Origin: SZUA-186 sp041552135
Lineage (GTDB): Bacteria > Pseudomonadota > Gammaproteobacteria > UBA9214
Reading direction: 5' to 3'
NCBI GenBank assembly: GCA_041552135.1
Contig: JBFELL010000007.1
Coordinates: 1 to 35,844 of the forward strand
Length of the DNA stretch: 35,844 nt
Made by a program: the position numbers and the translations under genes. Numbering within the stretch: position 1 is the first letter of the stretch; the number at the start of each line of letters is the position of its first letter. Below are positions 23,829 to 33,114 of this stretch, in pieces. The notes beneath the pieces are model-generated. The model saw only the letters and a list, made by a program, of their open reading frames with translations, made no database searches and was not told the origin of the DNA.

Positions 23829-25274
23829 TCAGGCGCTGGTGCCACCGACCGTCAGCTCGTCGATCAGCAGGGTCGGCTGACCGACACCGACCGGCACGCT
23901 CTGCCCTTCCTTGCCGCAGGTACCGACGCCTGAATCGAGCTCGAGGTCATTGCCGACCATGGATACCTGTTTGAGGACCTCCGGTCCGCTGCCGATCAGG
24001 GTTGCGCCCTTGACCGGGGCTGTGACCTTGCCGCCCTCGATCAGGTAGGCCTCGCTGGCGGTGAAGACGAACTTGCCGGACGTGATGTCCACCTGTCCGC
24101 CACCGAAGTTGACGGCATACAGTCCCCTGTCAACCGAACGGATAATCTCTTTCGGGTCCGACTCGCCTGCAAGCATGTAGGTATTGGTCATGCGCGGCAT
24201 CGGCAGATGGGCATAGGACTCGCGTCGCCCGTTACCGGTCGGCGCAACACCCATCAGACCGGCATTCATGCGATCCTGCATGTAGCCCTTGAGGACACCG
24301 TTCTCGATCAACACGGTGTTCTGCGTCACGATGCCCTCGTCGTCGACATTGAGTGAACCACGGCGGCCCTCGATGGTGCCGTCATCGACCACGGTGCACA
24401 GCGGCGAGGCAACACGCTCGCCGACCCGCCCGGCAAATGCCGATGTGCCCTTGCGGTTGAAGTCACCCTCCAGGCCGTGACCGATGGCCTCGTGCAGCAG
24501 GATGCCCGGCCAGCCGGGACCAAGCACGACCGGCATGCTGCCTGCCGGGGCGTCGACCGCGTCCAGGTTAACCAGCGCCTGGCGCACCGCCTCGCGGGCA
24601 TATCCCGTGGCGCGGTCCTCCTCGATGAAAAAACCGTAGTCGGTGCGTCCGCCACCGCCCGAATTGCCCTGTTCCCTGCGGCCATCCTGCTCGACGATAA
24701 CGTTGACATTGAAGCGGATCAGCGGACGGACGTCGGCCGACAGCGTGCCATCGCTGACCGCCACCATCATGACTTCGTGTACGCCGGCCATGCTGACGAT
24801 CACCTCCCTGACCCGCGGGTCCTGGCGCCGTGCCTCGGCATCCACCTGCTTCAGCAGGGCAACCTTGTCGTCGGCCGTCATGCGATCAAGCGGGTCAATT
24901 GCCGGGTAGAGAGTGTTTTCCTGCCCGCGATGCCAGGCCTGCAACCGGCCCTCGCTGCCGCGCGAGGCTATGGCGCGCGCGGCGTGCGATGCCTCGAGCA
25001 GCGCCGGTATGCGAATTTCGTCGGAATAGGCAAAGCCGGTCTTGTCGCCGCTGATGGCGCGCACCCCGGCACCCTGCTCGATGCTGTGCGTGCCTTCCTT
25101 GACAATGCCGTCCTCCAGCACCCAGGACTCGAAGCGGGTGGACTGAAAGTACAGGTCGCCGCTGTCGACGGCATGTCCCAGCAACTGGCCGAAGACACGG
25201 TCAAGGTCCTGCTCGTCGATGCCGGCGGGCGCCAGCAGGCACTGCCGCGCAATTTCAAGATTCGATTCACTCAT
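23829..25274 (-). CDS. tldD: Metalloprotease TldD
   Basis: TldD is the zinc-bearing half of the TldD/TldE protease. The protein is 481 residues from ATG 25274 (MSESNLEIARQ), the usual length. The HExxxH zinc motif is HEAIGH at 261-266 in GPGWPGILLHEAIGHGLEGDFNRKG. The third ligand Cys is in GTCGKEGQSVPVGVGQP near the end, with ERVASPLCTVVDDGTIEGRRGSLNVDDEG and SGKFVFTASEAYLIEGGKV also conserved. The frame is open 42 codons further upstream into the nitrilase gene, but that part is not TldD-like. It lies 19 bases after the nitrilase gene. Its partner pmbA is about 1.6 kb away on the same strand, separated by darP and the two small exported proteins. Confidence 0.97.
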   Translation of the reverse strand: MSESNLEIARQCLLAPAGIDEQDLDRVFGQLLGHAVDSGDLYFQSTRFESWVLEDGIVKEGTHSIEQGAGVRAISGDKTGFAYSDEIRIPALLEASHAARAIASRGSEGRLQAWHRGQENTLYPAIDPLDRMTADDKVALLKQVDAEARRQDPRVREVIVSMAGVHEVMMVAVSDGTLSADVRPLIRFNVNVIVEQDGRREQGNSGGGGRTDYGFFIEEDRATGYAREAVRQALVNLDAVDAPAGSMPVVLGPGWPGILLHEAIGHGLEGDFNRKGTSAFAGRVGERVASPLCTVVDDGTIEGRRGSLNVDDEGIVTQNTVLIENGVLKGYMQDRMNAGLMGVAPTGNGRRESYAHLPMPRMTNTYMLAGESDPKEIIRSVDRGLYAVNFGGGQVDITSGKFVFTASEAYLIEGGKVTAPVKGATLIGSGPEVLKQVSMVGNDLELDSGVGTCGKEGQSVPVGVGQPTLLIDELTVGGTSA

Positions 25275-25293
25275 GGGAATGTTGCCGTCTATG

Positions 25294-26112
25294 TCACTCG
25301 CACCGCAGGCGGCGATGCTCGATACTCGGAAAATTGCGCCGCGCGCTTTCCAGGCGGCCCAGGTCGATCGTGGCGGACACCACGCCGGGTCCGCGTGCAA
25401 GGCTGTTCAGGACGATACCCCAGGGATCGACAATCATGCTGTGGCCATGGGTCTCGCGACCGTTCAGGTGATAACCGCCCTGAGCGGCAGCCACGACGTA
25501 GCACAGGTTCTCGATGGCACGCGCCCGCACCAGTACTTCCCAGTGCGCCCGACCGGTAATGGCAGTGAATGCTGCCGGCAACACCAGCACCTCCATGCCG
25601 GCATCGAGCTGCTGCCGGAACAACTCGGGGAAACGCAGGTCATAGCACACGGCGAGCCCGATTCTGCCGAACGGGCTGTCAAATACCACCACCCGGTCGT
25701 CAGGCTCGATGGTCTCCGACTCCGTATACTGCTCGTCACTGTCGACGAGGTCGACGTCAAACAGGTGGATCTTGTCGTAGCGCGCGACCTGTCGTCCCGT
25801 GTCATCGTAGACCAGGCAGGCGGCGCGGATCTTGCCCGGGTCGGTGGCAACCAGCGGCACCGTACCACCGACCAGCCAGATGCCGTGACGTCCGGCCTGC
25901 TCGGCAAGGAACTCCTGAATGGGACCATCGCCCTCGACCTCGCGCACGTCGATCTTGTCACGTTCCGACTTGCCCATGATGGCGAAGTTCTCCGGCAGGA
26001 CCACCAGTCGGGCCTCCTGGCGAACCGCCTGGTTGATCAGCCGTTCGGCTTCCAGCAGGTTGGCGCCCACGTTCGGGCCGGATGCCATCTGGATACAGGC
26101 AACATTCGTCAT
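25294..26112 (-). CDS. Carbon-nitrogen hydrolase, Nit1/Nit2-like amidase
   Basis: The product is a 272-residue member of the nitrilase superfamily. The catalytic triad is visible: Glu41 in VVLPENFAIMG, Lys114 in RYDKIHLFDVD and Cys156 in GLAVCYDLRFPELFRQ. The KIHLFDVD and CYDLRFPE forms are those of the Nit branch, which includes enzymes that hydrolyse deaminated glutathione (metabolite repair), so that activity is the best guess. A GAGG ribosome-binding site precedes the ATG at 26112. The yhdP-nitrilase-tldD order is conserved in Pseudomonas and relatives. Substrate is inferred from family only. Confidence 0.94.
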   Translation of the reverse strand: MTNVACIQMASGPNVGANLLEAERLINQAVRQEARLVVLPENFAIMGKSERDKIDVREVEGDGPIQEFLAEQAGRHGIWLVGGTVPLVATDPGKIRAACLVYDDTGRQVARYDKIHLFDVDLVDSDEQYTESETIEPDDRVVVFDSPFGRIGLAVCYDLRFPELFRQQLDAGMEVLVLPAAFTAITGRAHWEVLVRARAIENLCYVVAAAQGGYHLNGRETHGHSMIVDPWGIVLNSLARGPGVVSATIDLGRLESARRNFPSIEHRRLRCE

Positions 26113-26235
26113 ATGTTCCTCAGCTCCCTTGACCGCGCGCTTGCATCACCGGCGCAGCAGACGAAAAAGGATAACATAGCCCGTCGCGATCTGATTCAGC
26201 ATACCCGGCATGGTTACCGGGGCAGGTATATGCCG

Positions 26236-29200
26236 CTATTCGATGTCCTCCACTGTGTCGCTGCTGGCCGGCGGCTTCTTGCGGGCATCCAGTTTCTCAT
26301 ACACCGGCTCCGACCAGGGACCTGTCACGGCATAGCGGCGCACGGCCATTTCATCGATTTCGTCATTGAGCAACTGCTCGGCGAGCAGCAGTGCCGCTCC
26401 GACCGCCGGCCCGCCGGCCAGCACACCGGCCAGTGGCAGACTGGAACTGAGGTTGGGAACCACGGTCACCAGCTGGTCATAATCCTGGTCGGCGAGACCG
26501 ATGCGGCCGGTAATATCGATCCTGGCCGCGGGCCCCTGGATCTGCAGATCGTCGGTATAGGCATTGCCGCCGTCCAGGACGAAGTTGCCCTCGATGCGGT
26601 CGAAACCGAAGCCCTTCTTGAACAGGTCGCTGAAATCGAGTGACAGGCGGCGTGGCAGGGTGTGCAGGCTGACCAGGCCAAAGACACGGCCGGCACCGGG
26701 CTTGACGCTTTCCAGCTGACCATCCTGGATGTTCAGGTACAGCTTGCCTTCCGCGCGGCCCGGCTCGAAGTCCCATGGCGCCCCCTGCCAGCCGGCATTG
26801 ATGGCCCCCGACAGTACGCCACCATCGACCTCCTCCGCATAGTCGAACGCATCGAGCAGGCGGTCCAGCCGGCCATTGGTGATCTCGACATCGAACCATG
26901 AGCGGTCAAACCCGCGCTTGCCGCGCCAGTTTCCGGTCGCGCGCAACTCCAGCATCCTGGAGGCCACCACCAGCTGTTTCACCTCCAGGGTGTTCGGCGC
27001 ACGGACGGTATCCAGCAGGGTATTGCCCAGCTTGATATCGTCGATCTTCAGCTTGCCGATGGAAATATGCAGTTCGGGGAAATCTCCCGGCCCGATGGTC
27101 ACGGGATCGGCCTCGGTCCCCGTATCCGGCAGACTGACCAGTAGCAGTTTTTCCAGGTTCACCACGACCTTTTCGATGCCACGCGATGTCCGGGAGAGCT
27201 CGATATTGCCCTTGGCCGATTTTCCTGTCAGGGTGATTTCCTGTACCAGCCCGGCCGTCTCGACCTGCAGACCGACATCGCGCAGGACGTGCCGCATGAC
27301 TTCCAGCTCCTCAATGTCAAGGTCCACCTTCACAGGCGGCCCGGCGCCGCCCGGCATGCCCGCCAGCACCGGCAGCCATTGCGTGAGCGAGAAGCGCGCC
27401 AGCTCGCCCCGGATAGCCAGCACTTTTGCCTCGGGCAGCACGGCCTTCTCCTTGCCAAGTACCAGCAGGCCTCGTTCCACACCGGCACCCTGCTGTTTGA
27501 ACTCCACGGCCATGACACCCTGTACCAGATCAGCGTAGCTGACATGTATCAACCGGTCGGGGTAGGCCAGGCGTGTAATGGTAGCCGTCAGTGGGCGTTG
27601 TGCCTCTTTCGGCTTGCCAAACGGCGCCGGCAGGTTCACGGCGATACCCTCGAGCGTGGACGAAACCCTGAGATCCACATCGGGGACCTGGTAGCGGCGC
27701 TCCAGCCTGCCAATGCTGAGCAGAACCTCCCATTGACTGCGGCCGTTGATCACATCGGCAAGCGCGGACTGCTGCTGCGTGTACCGCCCGATCAAATCCA
27801 GCAGCCCACGCGAGCGGATGTTCGTCGTGCCGGCCTTGCGGTCGGTCCAGACGTCAACCGTGACCGGGGTATCCAGCAGCCGGGCCTTGAGGGCGCTGCC
27901 GGAGAAGTCGTCCGGCGTGAATGCCAGGCGGCCGCGGATGTTATCAAGACGGATGGAATCATCGTCCCGGATATCGAGGGAATTGCCCTTGAGGTGAATA
28001 TTGCCGGCCACGGCAAGCTCCCGGGTGGAGGCGTCGTACAGGGGAACCACGATATCCAGGTCCAGTCCGGCCGGGCCCCTGGCGACGACACGCTCGACGA
28101 AGGCACCGTAGACATCACCCACCGGACTGCTGTCCATCTCGGCCAGCATGACATCGAGCTGGCCGTTGACGCGACCGCGGATAGTCAGGTCGGGATGCCC
28201 GAGGTCGGGGATTTGTGCATGTACCCTGGCCAGTTTTGCCGAGCGGATGAATCCCGAACTGCTGTAGACATCCATGCGGCGTCCGGTGAAATTCACATCC
28301 GCATCGAGCTTCGCGATCTGCGTCCAGTCCGGACTGTAGTCGAGTATGGCGTTCCTGACCGGCAGGCTGACCCGCAGCTGGCCCTCGCCGTTGTCATACG
28401 GCAGCTGATCGAGCCGTCCTTTGACAACAATACTGCCCTGCGCTATATCACCGCTCACCAGGCTGCTGTCGAGCCAGCGCACGCCGCTTGCCGGCATGAC
28501 GCGCGCCGGCAGGTAATGCCGGATGCGCCTTAGCTTGCCACGGACAAGCTCGGCGTCGAGATCGACAATCGGCGAAGTGCCGGTCCCGGGAAGAGCGACC
28601 GTCAACCTGGCCTGCAGTTCGAGGTCGTCGTTGGCCACCCGCAGGTTCTCGCTGTTAATGATCAGCAGCCCCTGCCGGCTGTTCCAGGCGGCCTCCCCTT
28701 CGAGTTCGTCGAATCTCAGCACGTCGCGGAACAGCGCATCATCCTGCACGCTGACATGCCGGCTATCCAGCCACAGCGCACCGGCCTGCGGTGTGCCGCT
28801 GATGCTGCCCTGCAGGCGCTCTACCACCGGCGACCGGTCGGGAGTGCGAATGCCGACCTCCCGGAAAACGACATCAAATCCGGCCACCGTCCGGGCACCG
28901 GCATCGCCCCCGATGTGCAGCACCATTTCCTCGATCATGCCCTCGGGCCGCAGCGCCGCCAGCTGCTGACGGTGCTGCCGGTCGACGCCCGGTGCCAGCA
29001 GTGCGGCAAGGCGCAGGTCCTGCAGGGCCAGGCGACTGATGTCTGCCCGGATCAGGGATTCTTCTGCGGTGTCATCCAGGGTAACGCCAAAAACGGTTCC
29101 CTCGCGAAGAACATCGCCCTGCTGGATGATCAGGTTCTGTCCTGCCAGCTGCCAGCCGGAGGCCCGCAGGCGCCAGCCGATCTGCCCGCTGAGACGGTCG

Positions 29201-30063
29201 ACATCTATGGCATCGCCGCCATCGCCGCCGGTCACCTGCAGCCCGTTGACATCGACCTCGCCGATCACCGACTGCAGGCGCCCCAGCTTGAAGTCCACCC
29301 AGCCACGCACGTCGGCAATGCCCGCAAGCTGCGTATCATGCGGCAGCCGCGGCAGGATCTCCGGACTCAGTGCCACCGACTGGCCCTTGAGATAAAGCCG
29401 GCCGCTCCAGCCACCGATCCAGTTGCCGCTGCCCTGCAGCACGGCCTGGAGGTCGACACGATAACCGAGCTCGGGCGGCAGCATCGCGTAGCCGATCACA
29501 CTGTACTGCGAGCCGTCGTTCTGCAGTGTCAGCTTGACACCCGAGAACCTTACGGGTGCACGTTGCCGTTGCCTGTCCCTGAAGGTGACACGGGAATCGT
29601 GTATGGCAAGCCGCTCCATCGACAGCAGCCTCGACAGGCCGGCATCGCCACCGCTACCGCTGTCGATGCCATCAAGGTGCAGGCGGCCGTCGGGGTCACG
29701 AATCAGGGTCACGTCGGCGCCGATGATGTCGATACTGGCGGGGCGAAACTCCCGTTCATCCAGGTAGGCCTGGATGTCGATGCCGACCCACACCTCGCCG
29801 ATCTCCAGCACGGGCTCGCCCTGCTCGCGACCGGCGATGGACACACCACGCAGCTTGATGACCGGATTCATGCCGCGCCAGGTGGCATCCATGCGGGCAA
29901 TGGAGACCGGCTGCTCAAGCAGCTCGCCCAGCGAGTGTTCGGCGGCCTCGCGGTACTCGCCCAGTACCGGCACCCACAGCCGCGCCACGCTCAACAGGAC
30001 CGCGAACAGCAGCAACAGGCCGACGAGCAGCAACCAGAAGGTGTGGAGGAGACGGCCTATCAT
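26236..30063 (-). CDS. yhdP: YhdP, AsmA-like intermembrane phospholipid transport protein
   Basis: This is the largest gene in the window, 1275 residues, close to E. coli YhdP (about 1266). It has an N-terminal inner-membrane helix (about 5-28, TFWLLLVGLLLLFAVLLSVARLW) and a long periplasmic region of repeated beta-strand (RBG/TamB-like) sequence. The C-terminus has the AsmA-like features RVFGLVSLHTLPRRLSLDFSDLFKKGFGFDRIEGNF and LPLAGVLAGGPAVGAALLLAEQLL. YhdP, TamB and YdbH form bridges that move phospholipids to the outer membrane. It lies 59 bases downstream of rng and 123 bases upstream of the nitrilase gene. With mlaFEDB and lpt genes also here, the window holds three lipid-trafficking systems of the envelope. 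Confidence 0.96.
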   Translation of the reverse strand: MIGRLLHTFWLLLVGLLLLFAVLLSVARLWVPVLGEYREAAEHSLGELLEQPVSIARMDATWRGMNPVIKLRGVSIAGREQGEPVLEIGEVWVGIDIQAYLDEREFRPASIDIIGADVTLIRDPDGRLHLDGIDSGSGGDAGLSRLLSMERLAIHDSRVTFRDRQRQRAPVRFSGVKLTLQNDGSQYSVIGYAMLPPELGYRVDLQAVLQGSGNWIGGWSGRLYLKGQSVALSPEILPRLPHDTQLAGIADVRGWVDFKLGRLQSVIGEVDVNGLQVTGGDGGDAIDVDRLSGQIGWRLRASGWQLAGQNLIIQQGDVLREGTVFGVTLDDTAEESLIRADISRLALQDLRLAALLAPGVDRQHRQQLAALRPEGMIEEMVLHIGGDAGARTVAGFDVVFREVGIRTPDRSPVVERLQGSISGTPQAGALWLDSRHVSVQDDALFRDVLRFDELEGEAAWNSRQGLLIINSENLRVANDDLELQARLTVALPGTGTSPIVDLDAELVRGKLRRIRHYLPARVMPASGVRWLDSSLVSGDIAQGSIVVKGRLDQLPYDNGEGQLRVSLPVRNAILDYSPDWTQIAKLDADVNFTGRRMDVYSSSGFIRSAKLARVHAQIPDLGHPDLTIRGRVNGQLDVMLAEMDSSPVGDVYGAFVERVVARGPAGLDLDIVVPLYDASTRELAVAGNIHLKGNSLDIRDDDSIRLDNIRGRLAFTPDDFSGSALKARLLDTPVTVDVWTDRKAGTTNIRSRGLLDLIGRYTQQQSALADVINGRSQWEVLLSIGRLERRYQVPDVDLRVSSTLEGIAVNLPAPFGKPKEAQRPLTATITRLAYPDRLIHVSYADLVQGVMAVEFKQQGAGVERGLLVLGKEKAVLPEAKVLAIRGELARFSLTQWLPVLAGMPGGAGPPVKVDLDIEELEVMRHVLRDVGLQVETAGLVQEITLTGKSAKGNIELSRTSRGIEKVVVNLEKLLLVSLPDTGTEADPVTIGPGDFPELHISIGKLKIDDIKLGNTLLDTVRAPNTLEVKQLVVASRMLELRATGNWRGKRGFDRSWFDVEITNGRLDRLLDAFDYAEEVDGGVLSGAINAGWQGAPWDFEPGRAEGKLYLNIQDGQLESVKPGAGRVFGLVSLHTLPRRLSLDFSDLFKKGFGFDRIEGNFVLDGGNAYTDDLQIQGPAARIDITGRIGLADQDYDQLVTVVPNLSSSLPLAGVLAGGPAVGAALLLAEQLLNDEIDEMAVRRYAVTGPWSEPVYEKLDARKKPPASSDTVEDIE

Positions 30064-30122
30064 TTCAGGTCCCGTGCCTCACGGCCTGCCGGTTGCGGCG
30101 GGCGCAGTCCGGCAGCTGATGC

Positions 30123-31592
30123 CTACATCGGTACAACGTCGTACTGTTCCTGGGTATACAGGGCCTCGACCTGGAATTTTATCGGCTTGTCGATGAAGGC
30201 CTCCAGATCCGCCAGCCCGTCCGACTCCTCGTCCAGCAGCAGGTCCACCACTTCCTGCGAGGCCAGCACCAGCAACTGCTGGGCATCGAACTGGCGGGCC
30301 TCGCGCAGGATTTCACGGAAGATCTCGTAGCAAACGGTTTCCGGCGTCTTCAGCGATGCCCTGCCGCTGCAGGTGGGACACACCTCGCACAGGACATGTT
30401 CCAGGCTTTCGCGGGTTCGCTTGCGCGTCATCTCCACCAGCCCCAGCGAGGAAACCTCGCTGATGTGTGTCTTGGCATGGTCTTTTTCCAGACTCTTTTC
30501 CAGCGCGCGCAGCACCAGCCGCTTGTGTTCCTCGACCACCATGTCGATGAAGTCGACGATGATCATGCCCCCCAGGTTACGCAGCCGCAGCTGGCGGGCT
30601 ATGGCCTGTGCCGCCTCGAGGTTGGTCTTGAATATGGTTTCCTCCAGGTTGCGATGCCCGACATAACCGCCGGTGTTCACATCAACGGTTGTCATGGCCT
30701 CGGTCTGGTCGAAGATCAGGTAGCCCCCCGACTTGAGCTGCACCTTGCGCTCCAGCGCCCTGTGAATTTCATCTTCCACGCCGTACAGGTCGAAGATCGG
30801 TCGCTCGCCGGGATAATACTCGATCTGTGCCTGCAGGTCGGGCATGAACTGTTCGGCAAACTCCCTGACACGCTGATAGCTTTCCCGTGAATCGATGCGG
30901 ATCTTCTCGATCTGGTCATCGAGCAGGTCGCGCATCACGCGGATACTGAGCGGCAGGTCTTCGTAGACCGCCGAGCCAGGCTGCGTGTGGACCTCGCGTT
31001 CGCTGATCGATGTCCACAGCTTCCTGAGGAAAAACATGTCGGCCCGCAGCGCCTCGGCACTGGCGCCCTCGGCCGCGGTGCGCGCGATGTAGCCGCCGCT
31101 CTCGTCCTCTGACATGAACAGCTGGATCAGGTCACGCAGACGAATGCGTTCCCCCTCGTCCTCGATCTTCTGTGAAATGCCGACGTTGCTGACCCGGGGG
31201 ATAAAGACAAGGAACCGCGACGGGATGGTGACCTGCGTGGTAAGACGCGCCCCCTTGGTGCCCAGCGGGTCCTTGATGACCTGTACCGTGATTTCCTGGC
31301 CTTCGCGCAGCAGCGAACCGATGTCCTCGACACCACCGGCATCGACCTCGCCGTTGCCCGGCAGCCGCGGCATGATGTCGGATGCATGCAGGAAGGCCGC
31401 ACGCTCCAGGCCGATGTCCACGAACGCCGCCTGCATGCCGGGCAGCACCCGGCATACCCTGCCCTTGTAGATGTTACCGACCAGGCCACGGCGCAGGGCG
31501 CGTTCGATAAAGATCTCCTGCAGGACACCGTTTTCCAGCAGCGCCACGCGCGTCTCACGCGGGGTTACGTTGATTAGAATCTCTTCGCTCAT
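30123..31592 (-). CDS. rng: Ribonuclease G
   Basis: RNase G is an endoribonuclease of the RNase E/G family that matures the 5' end of 16S rRNA and cuts some mRNAs. The 489 residues begin MSEEILINVTPRETRVALLE, with an S1 domain (about 38-130), the 5' sensor/RNase H region, and the metal-binding catalytic residues Asp304 (MTTVDVNTGG) and Asp347 (GGMIIVDFID), at the same numbers as in E. coli Rng. The zinc-link is CPTC at 405-408. There is no RNase E-type C-terminal scaffold. AAGG lies just before the ATG at 31592. It follows maf by 29 bases and precedes yhdP, a standard order. Confidence 0.98.
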   Translation of the reverse strand: MSEEILINVTPRETRVALLENGVLQEIFIERALRRGLVGNIYKGRVCRVLPGMQAAFVDIGLERAAFLHASDIMPRLPGNGEVDAGGVEDIGSLLREGQEITVQVIKDPLGTKGARLTTQVTIPSRFLVFIPRVSNVGISQKIEDEGERIRLRDLIQLFMSEDESGGYIARTAAEGASAEALRADMFFLRKLWTSISEREVHTQPGSAVYEDLPLSIRVMRDLLDDQIEKIRIDSRESYQRVREFAEQFMPDLQAQIEYYPGERPIFDLYGVEDEIHRALERKVQLKSGGYLIFDQTEAMTTVDVNTGGYVGHRNLEETIFKTNLEAAQAIARQLRLRNLGGMIIVDFIDMVVEEHKRLVLRALEKSLEKDHAKTHISEVSSLGLVEMTRKRTRESLEHVLCEVCPTCSGRASLKTPETVCYEIFREILREARQFDAQQLLVLASQEVVDLLLDEESDGLADLEAFIDKPIKFQVEALYTQEQYDVVPM

Positions 31593-31621
31593 ACGGCCTT
31601 CATTGAATTGTTATCAACAAG

Positions 31622-32206
31622 TTACAGAATATATATATCAAACTCTCCAAGCAATGCTGCGGTCTCTCTCAGGGGCAGCCCGACGACCCCGGAATAGCTC
31701 CCCTCGAGGCGTGTCACGAACGCCGCCGCCAGTCCCTGGATAGCATACCCGCCGGCCTTGTCCAGGGGCTCACCGGACGACCAGTACGCCTCGCACGTCG
31801 CGGCGCCTAGCGTATCGAAGGTCACGTCGCTCGTGCTGACCTGTACCGCCTCGTGGTCCCCGACCAGGGCCACGGCCGTCATCACCTGGTGCGTACACCC
31901 CGACAGTGCCTGCAGCATGGCCACACCGTGCTCGCGGTCATGCGGCTTGCCCATGATCGTATCACCGACAACCACCGCGGTGTCTGCACCGAGTACCGGC
32001 CGTGCATCGCCGGCGTCAAGCTGCCTGCGCCCTGCCCGTGCCTTTTCCAGCGCCAGCCGCCGGACAAATGCCTCGGGTCGTTCACCGGGAAGCGGGGTTT
32101 CATCGACCTCGACCTTCAGCAGATCGAAGTCGACCCCGATTTGCTGAAGCAGTTCCTGGCGCCGGGGTGAGGCGGATGCGAGGTAGATGTGTTTTTTGTT
32201 TCCCAT
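31622..32206 (-). CDS. maf: Maf-family nucleoside triphosphate pyrophosphatase
   Basis: The 194-residue product belongs to the Maf/YhdE family, which hydrolyses dTTP, UTP and modified nucleotides to monophosphates. Typical motifs are IYLASASPRRQELLQQIGV (7-25), VDETPLPGERPEAFVRRLALEKA, PVLGADTAVVV, the GKPHD stretch and GGYAIQGLAAAFVTRLEGSYSGVVGLPL. The position beside rng supports the YhdE type rather than YceF. The start is ATG 32206. The 374-base gap upstream, before rlmH, is filled mostly by a repeat-like element, so maf probably starts a new transcript with rng and yhdP. Confidence 0.96.
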   Translation of the reverse strand: MGNKKHIYLASASPRRQELLQQIGVDFDLLKVEVDETPLPGERPEAFVRRLALEKARAGRRQLDAGDARPVLGADTAVVVGDTIMGKPHDREHGVAMLQALSGCTHQVMTAVALVGDHEAVQVSTSDVTFDTLGAATCEAYWSSGEPLDKAGGYAIQGLAAAFVTRLEGSYSGVVGLPLRETAALLGEFDIYIL

Positions 32207-32289
32207 GTTGTGATTGGCGCTTCGAATACAAACCCTGTGTAAAGGATAACGCGTGGCGCCCCCCTTTAACGAGATTCCTTGTATTGTTT

Positions 32290-32550
32290 GTTCCTGGGTG
32301 ACGTACCCTGATCAGGTTTCGCCCTGTCGGGCGAGGTACTTTTTGCGAAGTCCGTCCCTGGACTTCGCCCTTTGGGCCATCCTGCGGTTGTCCCAGTTCG
32401 CTCCCGGCGAATTGGTCTTGCGCGCCCGAGAGAAAGTACCCGAAGAGAAGGGCACCCGGAGCCCTCGTCGGCTGACGCCGATGCCCTGCGTTGCTCGCCA
32501 GTGCGGGGGGCGCGCATAACTCGGCGACCTGGCCACAATCAATCAGCCAG
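32290..32550. repeat. Dispersed-repeat-like intergenic block with nested inverted repeats
   Basis: The 374-base maf-rlmH gap (32207-32580) has no credible gene. Its centre holds a perfect 9-base stem, GCGAAGTCC (32345-32353) with GGACTTCGC (32360-32368). Around it, GGTACTTT (32335-32342) pairs at long range with AAAGTACC (32433-32440), followed by AAGAGAAGGGCACCCGGAGC from 32443. I recall a repeat found between genes in many gammaproteobacterial genomes built from GGTACTTTCT, AAAGTACC and GAGAAGGGCACCCGG, often mis-annotated as small proteins. This block looks like a diverged copy with its own internal hairpin. Short open frames inside it (for example 32372-32560) have no protein features. 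The edges are approximate. Copy number cannot be judged from one window. Confidence 0.6.
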
Positions 32551-32580
32551 TGATAAATAAAGACACCCCAACGACAATAA

Positions 32581-33051
32581 TCAGGCCCGGTGATACGGGT
32601 GCCCCTGTATCACACTCCATGCCCGGTAGAGCTGCTCGGCCAGCAATACACGCACCAGGGCATGCGGCAGGGTCAGCGGCGACAGCGACCAGCGCATGTC
32701 CGCCCGTGCGAGACATTCCTCGGCGAGTCCGTCCGGACCACCCACCAGCAGCGCAATATTCCGCCCTGCCTGCAGCCAGTCCTGCAGACGGGCGGCCAGT
32801 GTTTGCGTGCTCCAGGCCTTGCCCCGCACATCCAGTGCAACCACGGTCGCCTGTGCCGGTAGCGCGGCCAGCATGGCCTTGCCCTCCTCCTGCCGGCTCT
32901 TCAGTGCCGAGTGCATCTTGCGCCGTTTGCTCAGCGGAATCTCGACCAGTCGCAGACTGCATTCACGCGGCATGCGCCGGACATATTCCTCGTAGCCCGA
33001 GGTCACCCATGCCGGCATGCGCGTACCGACAGCGATCAGGTGGATATGCAT
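32581..33051 (-). CDS. rlmH: 23S rRNA (pseudouridine-1915-N3) methyltransferase RlmH
   Basis: RlmH is a small SPOUT-family dimer that methylates pseudouridine 1915 in helix 69 of 23S rRNA. At 156 residues it is the normal length, with MHIHLIAVGTRMPAWVTSGY at the start and the SAM-binding knot at FLL-type stretch NIALLVGGPDGLAEECLARA. The C-terminal SLSPLTLPHALVRVLLAEQLYRAWSVIQGHPYHRA is almost diagnostic. It follows rsfS after 63 bases, the usual order, and is the last gene of the holA-proA-nadD-rsfS-rlmH run. Confidence 0.98.
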   Translation of the reverse strand: MHIHLIAVGTRMPAWVTSGYEEYVRRMPRECSLRLVEIPLSKRRKMHSALKSRQEEGKAMLAALPAQATVVALDVRGKAWSTQTLAARLQDWLQAGRNIALLVGGPDGLAEECLARADMRWSLSPLTLPHALVRVLLAEQLYRAWSVIQGHPYHRA

Positions 33052-33114
33052 GGCGGGACCGGCAGGGAAAGGGGAATGGCCGGACGACAGCTATGCCGGG
33101 CGGCGTGCCGCCAC

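Noticed and set aside
20856..25274. pmbA and tldD as part of a peptide-modification (microcin-like) cluster
   Set aside because: No precursor peptide, cyclodehydratase or exporter is nearby, and the neighbours are the standard housekeeping ones.
26190..26235. An imperfect palindrome (ATACCCGG with CCGG and GGTAT) downstream of yhdP as a terminator
   Set aside because: The stem is interrupted, has no T-run, and the next gene is on the same strand; not strong enough to list.
25219..26643. A 474-codon plus-strand frame across the nitrilase gene and the end of yhdP
   Set aside because: It spans two clear minus-strand genes and an intergenic gap, with no recognisable protein sequence.
28756..30330. 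Long plus-strand open frames (414 and 524 codons, 27289-30330) opposite yhdP
   Set aside because: yhdP shows a membrane anchor and family C-terminus on the minus strand; the opposing frames are low-complexity and have no start signal or family features.
32372..32560. Small frames (62-90 codons) in the maf-rlmH gap
   Set aside because: They lie in the repeat-like block, have Arg/Pro/Ser-rich translations and no ribosome-binding sites; such frames are a known artefact in this kind of repeat.
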